From contig NW_025408667.1 in NCBI RefSeq assembly GCF_020360975.1, positions 3,100,001 through 3,164,000 on the forward strand: a stretch of 64,000 nucleotides of DNA. Reading direction: 5' to 3'. The translations under genes and the position numbers were made by a program. The notes below the pieces were generated by a model, which did no database searches, was not told the origin of the DNA, and saw nothing but the letters and a program-made list of their open reading frames with translations. The stretch comes from Hirsutella rhossiliensis (lineage: Eukaryota > Ascomycota > Sordariomycetes > Hypocreales > Ophiocordycipitaceae). Below, piece after piece: positions 58,171-64,000 of the stretch. Within the stretch, counting starts at the first letter, position 1, and the number at the start of each line of letters is the position of its first letter.

Positions 58171-58929
58171 CTCTGTTAGTAGGTCACCTGAAGGATTAAG
58201 GGAGGGCCACCTGAAGGATCATTATGAGGCCATGTATCGGGGACCCATAAAGACCTCACGTATGGGGCCAGTTTGGTGCCTATGTAAGTCACCTGAGGGT
58301 CCCTCTGACTACGGCATAAATACGGCCCTATGGCCGCTTCTTTCTAGCTAGATCATGCATCTTTATCCCTTCTTGTGCTGCCCCTACCTCATGAGTACCA
58401 GAGTAACAGTCCATCGACACTATCCTCTAATGGCGGGGTTTCGTCTAACTAGCACTTAGTTGGGTCGTGTCAGAACGGTGGTTCTGCGGCTCGGGCCTAA
58501 TGAGGAAATAGGTGGGTATGCACGATGGATCAAGGCTTAATGCAGCAGCTTGTGTGCAGCTGCAAAAGAGGTTGTATTTTTTGTGATCATGTGTGTTCTT
58601 GAGGCCTCATTTCTCCCTAGGTAAAGGGGGAAAATTGGTTACCAGATGTATCTGGATTGTGCACGTGATTATACACGTGATCCGACAAGTGTTTTGACCG
58701 GTCAGTTCCGACAGGTCGTGACACTAGGCAGCTGAAAAAAGCGAGACAGCCAGCCAGCGAGTAAGACAATGGTGAGACAACGGTGAGACAGCCAGCTAGA
58801 GAGTGAGACATAAGCTAACCTTTAAGGTAGTCTTTAACTATAGGCCACCCTTACAACACTAACGCGTCGATATATCTTACATATAATCACCCTTTCTTAC
58901 GCATCTTCTACTTTCTTATTTATAGTATC
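58171..58929. other. Non-coding sequence with small repeats
   Basis: No gene is convincing here. The segment CACCTGAAGGAT occurs at 58185–58196 and 58208–58219, with a weaker third copy near 58288. Two CACGTG palindromes lie at 58662–58667 and 58674–58679. It is probably decayed repeat and intergenic DNA. Confidence 0.5.
58743..58810. repeat. Two 26-bp near-direct repeats
   Basis: GAGACAGCCAGC... at 58743–58768 recurs at 58785–58810 with three mismatches. A GGTGAGACAA motif lies between them. Confidence 0.8.
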
Positions 58930-59286
58930 TGTTGAGGAGAGTGGGCATAAGAAGCCACAGTCATGCCCAGTGGACCTAATAGTCATGCACAAGGAAGCCT
59001 GCCTGACCAACATGACTCCCCTAGCCCAAGGACATTATGTAGGCCTGACTCAGGTATAGGAACATCCCAATGCCCTCTTTTGGCTAGCTATGTGTGGTCA
59101 CTGTACCTATATAAGCCCCTCCCTTGTCCCAATAGATAGACCAAGACATGCATTACTAAATTCACCTTTCTGTGCCCCTATTTCTTCCACTGTGCTCTCA
59201 AGCCACTGCTTGAGAGTATCGTATTCGAACTTCTTATTGTTTCGAGAGTCTAGATATACTAAAGCCTATATTAAGTTCGCGGTATA
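58930..59286 (+). repeat. Probable solo LTR, 357 bp
   Basis: The segment starts TGTTGAGGAGAGTGGG and carries CTATATAAGCCCC near 59107 with a following pyrimidine-rich tract. It ends near TTCGCGGTATA. This layout is that of a fungal copia-type LTR. No clean target duplication was found (AGTAT/AGTAG at best) and no second copy exists here, so the call is tentative. Confidence 0.4.
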
Positions 59287-59559
59287 AGTAGTGAAAATAA
59301 GTATGCCGTAGAGGTACGCCTATAGTATGTAGGGAATTCTAAGAGGGTTTGTATAATACTATCCTAATAGAGCTCTAGCAATAAGAGTGGCTAAAGAGCC
59401 CTCTTAAAGACCATGGGTTCTAGTTCATCCGTATCGCATGTCACATAAAATGTACCGGTTCAAGTGGGTCGCACTTCGATAAGGCAATGGGCATCGCCTT
59501 AAGTCTTTCAAAAAAAAACCAGACATCATTATAATCATGAAGCCCGAGAGACCCGAGAT
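59287..59559. other. Intergenic, nothing recognised
   Basis: Normal-composition DNA between two LTR remnants, with an A9 run at about 59512. No ORF or RNA gene is supported. Confidence 0.5.
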
Positions 59560-59726
59560 TGTCACGGGCTAGGCCAGATGTAGTGGACCCCGTTATACTG
59601 GATCCAGGCCGAGATTTGGCTCTGGCTCGAGGTTACGCCTCGGGTTTCTCTTTCTTTCCCCTTAACTTTAGAAAGACAATACTAAGACACTAGCTTGTTG
59701 AAGAAACTCCAGGCCAGCCTCTCACA
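59560..59726 (+). repeat. Solo LTR (family S), 167 bp, internally deleted
   Basis: It starts TGTCACGGGCT and ends GGCCAGCCTCTCACA, like the copy at 301–536, and shares the CTCGAGG-TACGCCTCG inverted repeat and the CTTGTTGAA segment. About 70 bp from the front half are absent. The flanks GAGAT (59555–59559) and GCGAT (59727–59731) differ at one base. Confidence 0.8.
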
Positions 59727-60277
59727 GCGATCACGGTTACCAATCTCTGTACTTTCCTGCATTAGCGAAGAACATGCATACACCTACGCCGAGCTGCTTC
59801 GTTAGGCACGACAGGGACATGGGAGGGGAATCCGCCAATCAACTAAGCCATGAACACCAAGCACGTTTCTGGGCGTTTAGCAAGGGCAAGAAACTAGCAC
59901 GGCTTTGATGAAGAGACGAACAGCCATCGTGGAGTGATTCGCTTCCCTGTACATGAGCATCCCAGAGTCCGGGCAGCCGGATATGGCGCGTCGTCGGTAC
60001 GTAGTACCGGTATCAAAATTGATTGATTGACAATTTATTACGTCCGGTGGTGGAGCCAACAGGGCAACTGACACTTTTCGTACATGTGCCCTTCCAAAGC
60101 TTTGTCTTGATTTCCCAATGCCCATATAATGTTCGTTTCTTGCTTATCTACTGTCTCAGCGGGTTCTCGCAAGGGGATTAGTAACAAGTCAACTTGAAGC
60201 AAACCCTCCAAGTGTTCGGTTTCCTACTTTCGGCTGCGAAGCAGTCTTTTCTGTCGAAGCACGAGGTGTTGGTATGG
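59727..60277. other. Intergenic, no supported gene
   Basis: Ordinary composition. An 82-codon minus-strand ORF (59877–60125) shows no domain, and I see no reason to call it. Confidence 0.5.
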
Positions 60278-60825
60278 TTAAGAGGGGTGAAGGGAGTTCA
60301 GTCTGTGTGAACTATCTCTCCTCGAGTCGGCCGGTGGCAATAGCTGCAATATGAAATGTCTAATGAAGAGTTCGACTGAAGATACGAAGCCCCCATTGGT
60401 GCCAGGACAGACATACATATGCATGTCTCTGCTGAAAGTAGAGTAGCAGATCACAGTTGGTTCAAGGCGTATGGGGCATTGCATGTTGTGGGACATGGTT
60501 GCTGCCTGATCCACAACACCATCTATGTGCACTATTCCGTACCCGATCCGGGCTGTGCAGATCTCTGAGACTTTCCCCGGAGATGTATGAATTTGAAAAG
60601 CCCCCTGCCCCTGATGTGCCTTGCTAGTAAGGGCTGCTCCAATGCCTCCAACTGGCAATGATGCGACATTGTCGGCAAGGTCGGGTTAGTGATTGTACTC
60701 TTGCATTGTATTCTTGCATTAAGCTGCCTTGCTTTAAACGTCATTGTGAATCTGGGCCCATCAGGGCTGGCCAGAGACTTAAGACCACCGTAACACTTGC
60801 TGCTGGGACTATATATTGGTTTCAA
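60278..60825 (-). CDS. Possible small gene, unknown product
   Basis: Two overlapping minus-strand ORFs (60532–60825 and 60278–60658) could be exons of one gene. An intron-like end (CTAAC branch, then TTGCCAG) lies at about 60700–60650 on this strand, in front of a reading that contains GGIGAALTSKAHQGQGAFQI and a Cys-containing segment up to YVCPGTNGGFVSS. I find no good GT donor, so the exon structure is not settled. No domain is recognised. It is head-to-head with the plus-strand sequence at 60881, with TATATATT near 60811 between them. Confidence 0.3.
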
Positions 60826-60880
60826 TATCCACCATGACGCGCCATGTTAGCAGCACACTACTGTCCGTTTATTGATTGAC

Positions 60881-61093
60881 ATGGCAAACGAAATGGACCG
60901 AAATACGTTTGACCCCGCCTCCCACATAGTCTTTAATGCTCCTGAGCACCTTATTTACACACTGAGAAGATTTTTAACGGCGAACAACGTTATCGTGGCT
61001 GGGAAGGCCAAATTATCAATGCATAGGGCAGATGGATTGAACCTTATGACTCATAGTATTGTCTTGGAAGCTGAAGTCCTGTCAACAAGGTAA
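60881..61093 (+). CDS. Possible upstream exon or small ORF, unknown product
   Basis: From the ATG at 60881 the reading MANEMDRNTFDPASH continues for about 70 residues with no recognised domain. It ends at TAA 61091–61093. An AAGGTAAAG donor-like site at 61090 could make this the first exon of the gene to the right, but joining it to an acceptor at 61307 gives the wrong phase, so the link is not supported as it stands. Confidence 0.3.
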   Translation: MANEMDRNTFDPASHIVFNAPEHLIYTLRRFLTANNVIVAGKAKLSMHRADGLNLMTHSIVLEAEVLSTR

Positions 61094-61480
61094 AGCCTAA
61101 GGCAATACAGTCCAGATCTAGACCTGTTAAAGAGGTAACAAATGAGCGCTAACTCCGGAGCACTGTGTTATGAACCCAAAGCGATTCCTCGTACACCCAA
61201 ACATTGGTTCACGACAATAGCATGGGGGAAATGGTTACTGGTAACGGGACATGTAAGTCCTCGGCATCTAAATCGGAACTGAGAAATGGACTGACTGATC
61301 TGGTCAGTGGTCGACGATGAGGCTCAATCATCTCGTATAATAATCGCCTCTAGCTCCCCCGTCCTTAACGAAAACACCCTTGGGAGGGGAAATCCGAGTC
61401 GTGTCGACTCTTGGGGGGATAACTACGTAGACTCGGTTGCTACATCATCGTTTTGTTCAGGAGACCGATCTGAAGAAGGA

Positions 61481-62540
61481 ATGTATGGGGTTTGGGCAGG
61501 AGATTTTGCTGTCTCTGACAATACATCGTCCTCGATGGATCTGGCTACAGCCAATCTCGGGAACCCTGTTCAGTAAGTCGAAATAACCCCAGCCTTGACT
61601 GGTCCTCGGCATATGAATGCAAGCATGAACAGACATCCGTTGAAGAATTCTGATACAAACATTATCAATGTCCAGACAGGTAACCAGGCAAAGATGCCAA
61701 GCGCTCTGTTCGCCCAGCCCAGGCTCAGCTTCATCGACAAACAGCAGTCTTATAACTAGCGGAACCAAAATACTCGTGACATCAGCCGCCCGGTCAATTT
61801 TCCGGACCAATTTCCTGGAGTATTTAGAGGCAGAGCTTCCACGTTGGGCCAACGGAGGGCTATTGCGTGTCAGCAACTTTGTGGTAGAACCAGATGCTGT
61901 CTATTACGACTTGCAAGTTGCTTACTCCACCGTTTGCTTGCTCCATACTCACATGGAAGACGACGCTATCCGCACCCGCATAGCCCTAGTCAAACTGCAT
62001 GAGGAATATCTACGAGCATTTGAGACATGGCAGTCGCGGCGAGACAAGCGTGGCATCGGTCGAGGAAACGCAACCTGCATCATCGACCATATATTACAGA
62101 AGATTCATCACGATTGGCCTGCGCGAAATAAGATACAGCGAAAAGCTTTGCGGACCCAGTTTCATAGCCGTAAGCGCTACGGCAAGCGATGGGCAAAGCT
62201 AGCAGATGAGCTCGGTAAAGGCATATTATTACTCTGCTCCCCAAAGGTGGAAAAAATGGTGTAAGTGAAGCATCGAGCCTATTTCCTCGTTCTCAAGAGT
62301 GCATACCAAACGCACACAAGCTTACGCATGTTCTACAGGTGTAATACCACAGTCACATTCACAATGCTTGGGAGTCTCACTAAGCAGGTGCGCTCTCACG
62401 GAGGGGACGACATGTTTCTGCTTGACAGCATGAGGCCGCTGGCAGAAAGCCTATACCGTAGCGACATCTGCAACGCTCGTGACGTGGAAATTCTGCTCGA
62501 GGAAGTCCGACGTCTGAAGTCAACCGCTGGCACCACATAA
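61481..62540 (+). CDS. Three-exon host gene, unknown function
   Basis: The exons are ?–61572, 61676–62260 and 62339–62540 (TAA). Intron 1 (61573–61675, 103 bp) has GTAAGT, CTGAT near 61650 and CCAG. Intron 2 (62261–62338, 78 bp) has GTAAGT, CTTAC near 62321 and ACAG. Both introns interrupt after the second codon base, and both joins keep the frame. The first in-frame ATG is 61481, giving about 292 residues; the frame is open back to 61295, so an upstream exon may add about 60 residues. The middle part is helical and charged (FLEYLEAELPRWANG; YLRAFETWQSRRDKRGIGRG; then a Lys/Arg-rich stretch). There is no signal peptide or known domain. Composition is ordinary, unlike the RIP'd surroundings. 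Confidence 0.65.
61573..61675 (+). other. Intron 1 of the three-exon gene
   Basis: GTAAGT...AG, 103 bp. Exon 1 leaves CA, and exon 2 supplies A to complete a Gln codon, which then runs in the long frame of exon 2. Confidence 0.7.
62261..62338 (+). other. Intron 2 of the three-exon gene
   Basis: GTAAGT...TTCTACAG, 78 bp. It joins a GT remainder to G for a Val codon and continues in frame to the stop at 62540. Confidence 0.7.
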
Positions 62541-63134
62541 CGCCTGCACCGGACTGTGTTATAATAGAAAACCAAGTGCACAGTAGATCGACATGTTCCT
62601 CTAACTGAGGCACACAAGAACGACGAATCAGAGAGTGAAAAGCGGGGGCGAGTGATTCAATTGTGGATATCTGAAGAGCCGTGGTCGTAACGAAGCCCTT
62701 ATACGAGTATCGGTAGGGCGCAGTGGCTAGCCCAGCCACTGCAAGCAATCAACCAGCCACCCCACTGCGGCCCTAGTCCATAGGCGCGTGACAGGCGCGT
62801 GACAGTGGCCGAGGCTGTCTGCGGGCATACCCAGTTACGCAAAGATTTGATTATTTATATATGTAATTTCGCACATGGATGATATTCAGCAGGGGAAGTT
62901 GCTTCAATCAGGATAATCAAAGAACAGACCCAATTTATACTTCAAATGCATATTAGGCGTTATTCAGCCGTAGGCTGACTTAATATTAATCGGATAAGTT
63001 TTCCCAATATAAGGGTTTGGTCTAGATAGGGATTATAAGTTTTTCTAGATCTAATTAGTTTAGATTTTATATGGTCGAATGCAAAACGAGGCGCAACTAG
63101 ACAACGCTGCCTAAAAAGTAGAGCCTAATTATCT
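62541..63134. other. Intergenic, then transition into RIP-like sequence
   Basis: After the gene there is ordinary sequence to about 62,950. It has a GGCGCGTGACA direct repeat near 62783–62804. CpA/TpG then become rare. No gene is supported. Confidence 0.5.
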
Positions 63135-63170
63135 AGCAGCCCCTAAGTTATAGAGCAGCCCCTAAGTTAT
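63135..63170. repeat. Tandem 17-bp repeat at the edge of RIP'd sequence
   Basis: AGCAGCCCCTAAGTTAT occurs at 63135–63151 and 63154–63170 (period 19) and still has its CpA. It may be the end of the element that follows, duplicated, or a target-site feature. Confidence 0.8.
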
Positions 63171-63289
63171 TCTATTTTGCTTCGTATAGGAACTTTATTT
63201 ACGCAACACCTCTTTACGTCTTTTATAATAAAATAAGTTCTAGGTCTACTTATTTACGAGTTTAAGATTATTTAACTTCTATTATCTAT

Positions 63290-64000
63290 ACCCGCTATAG
63301 CGAGAAGAAACCGACGGCGACTTCGTATATAAACGAAAATCTGCTAGTAATACTAAGAACTGCCTAGATTGCCGTAACTAGCATAACTCTTATATCGGCT
63401 CCGTCTCCTATACCGTAAGATATTTACCGCTAACTAAGTAAAGCGTTCTAGATCTAGGCATACGATCTAAATATTAAAGAACCTCGCTATCGGCCCTTCC
63501 TTAAATAATAGTTCGTCCTACTCTAAAGAGAAGAGAAGAAGATGCTAGTCTATCGCCTTTAAATAATATATCTAGAACCTAGCCTATATCGTCGGACGGT
63601 CGGAGAGGGTACGGTAATATTATATAGCGAGGATATTATTTAAATCCTCGATTAGCTAACCGCGTATATAGCTAGAGACGCTATTATCGCTAACCTAACG
63701 AAGCTTAGGGCTCTTCTAAATAATAGCTCCCTTACCTCCTATATAGCGAACGACCTATCTAATAGGGAAGGACTCGTAAGATAGCCCTTCTATAGCCGGG
63801 GCGAGGGTTAAGATCGCTACTATCTAGCGCGACTATTGTTTAGGACGCCGTATAGGGGAAACTATATTACTAACGTATATAATATCTTAGCTAGGCAACT
63901 TTTAAGGTTCGGAGGCTACTAGAGAAGGTATCTACCGAGGCGACTATACTATCTATCCTAGGAGTCCTAGAAGCTCCTCTCTAGCTATATATAGGCGAAG
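63290..64000 (+). pseudogene. RIP'd coding remnant, unknown family, runs off the window
   Basis: The plus-strand frame from 63290 reads to the window end with only TAA/TAG interruptions, roughly one in thirteen codons, and contains long readable segments such as YRRTVGEGTVILYSEDII and LTAYIARDAIIANLTKLRAL. It is rich in Leu, Ile, Tyr and Arg. No RT, gag or transposase motif is recognised. It may be part of a DNA transposon, given the repeat just upstream, or a duplicated host gene. Confidence 0.45.

Noticed and set aside
58151..58351. 66-codon plus-strand ORF
   Set aside because: It spans short direct repeats downstream of an LTR and has no coding character.
59375..59430. tRNA-like segment with a GGGTTCTAGTTC B-box resemblance
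   Set aside because: The T-arm stem does not pair and no acceptor stem or matching A-box arrangement could be drawn.
61307..61480. GTG at 61307 as the start of the three-exon gene
   Set aside because: Non-ATG starts are not expected for a fungal nuclear gene; the open frame above the ATG at 61481 more likely belongs to an upstream exon or is untranslated.
62380..62748. Two overlapping minus-strand ORFs (62380–62748, 62396–62617)
   Set aside because: They overlap exon 3 of the spliced plus-strand gene in antisense and show no domain or splice signals.

Overview
The window looks like a repeat-rich chromosome segment of a filamentous ascomycete. About 55 kb, roughly 1.8–57.3 kb, is a nest of Ty3/gypsy and Ty1/copia LTR retrotransposons whose DNA has almost no CpA or TpG. 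The matching rise in TpA and in TAA/TAG codons is the signature of repeat-induced point mutation (RIP) acting on CpA. CpG-rich blocks inside the elements survive, so the loss is dinucleotide-specific and not general AT drift. Normal-looking DNA remains at 1–1.75 kb and 57.5–62.9 kb; RIP-like sequence resumes near 63.1 kb. The one convincing host gene, near the right end, has two short GT-AG introns. No rRNA, tRNA, CRISPR or bacterial feature is visible.

Layout. 1–1.79 kb: 5' part of a copia element (copia-1, minus strand) that escaped RIP, its gag split by a 236-bp solo LTR with a perfect 5-bp target duplication. 1.83–3.6 kb: unassigned RIP'd sequence. 3.6–4.87 kb: a RIP'd copia-1 relative on the plus strand. 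5.18–10.34 kb: gypsy-1A (minus strand, 5' end lost). 10.34–17.65 kb: gypsy-2a (plus, 5' LTR lost) carrying a copia-2 solo LTR. 18.52–18.71 kb: gypsy-2 solo LTR. 19.27–46.10 kb: copia-2, broken by gypsy-2b (19.85–26.81, minus) and gypsy-2c (28.59–43.34, plus); gypsy-2c is itself split by gypsy-4 (31.19–38.99). 46.11–53.94 kb: gypsy-1B (minus, two unlike LTRs). 53.95–57.51 kb: gypsy-3 (plus, 5' truncated, chromodomain). 57.5–58.2 kb: un-RIP'd tail of copia-3. 58.2–62.95 kb: LTR remnants and host sequence with a spliced gene of unknown function at about 61.3–62.54 kb. 63.1–64 kb: another RIP'd pseudogene.

The most interesting recurring structure is an extra gene-like block between the end of pol and the 3' LTR in three different gypsy families (1, 2 and 4), reading opposite to pol or best read that way. 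In gypsy-1 it has its own TATA box, six aligned Cys-derived positions in a zinc-cluster-like spacing, a candidate intron and a coiled coil, and it ends tail-to-tail with the pol chromodomain. Its sequence differs strongly between the two gypsy-1 copies although pol is nearly the same. In gypsy-2 the block is 1,020 bp in all three copies, with a TATA motif facing into it. These may be antisense accessory genes carried by retrotransposons.

All calls come from reading the sequence and hand translation; no database search was possible. In RIP'd regions stop codons are mostly TAA/TAG where CAA/CAG (Gln) would be expected, so every element protein there is described as a pseudogene.
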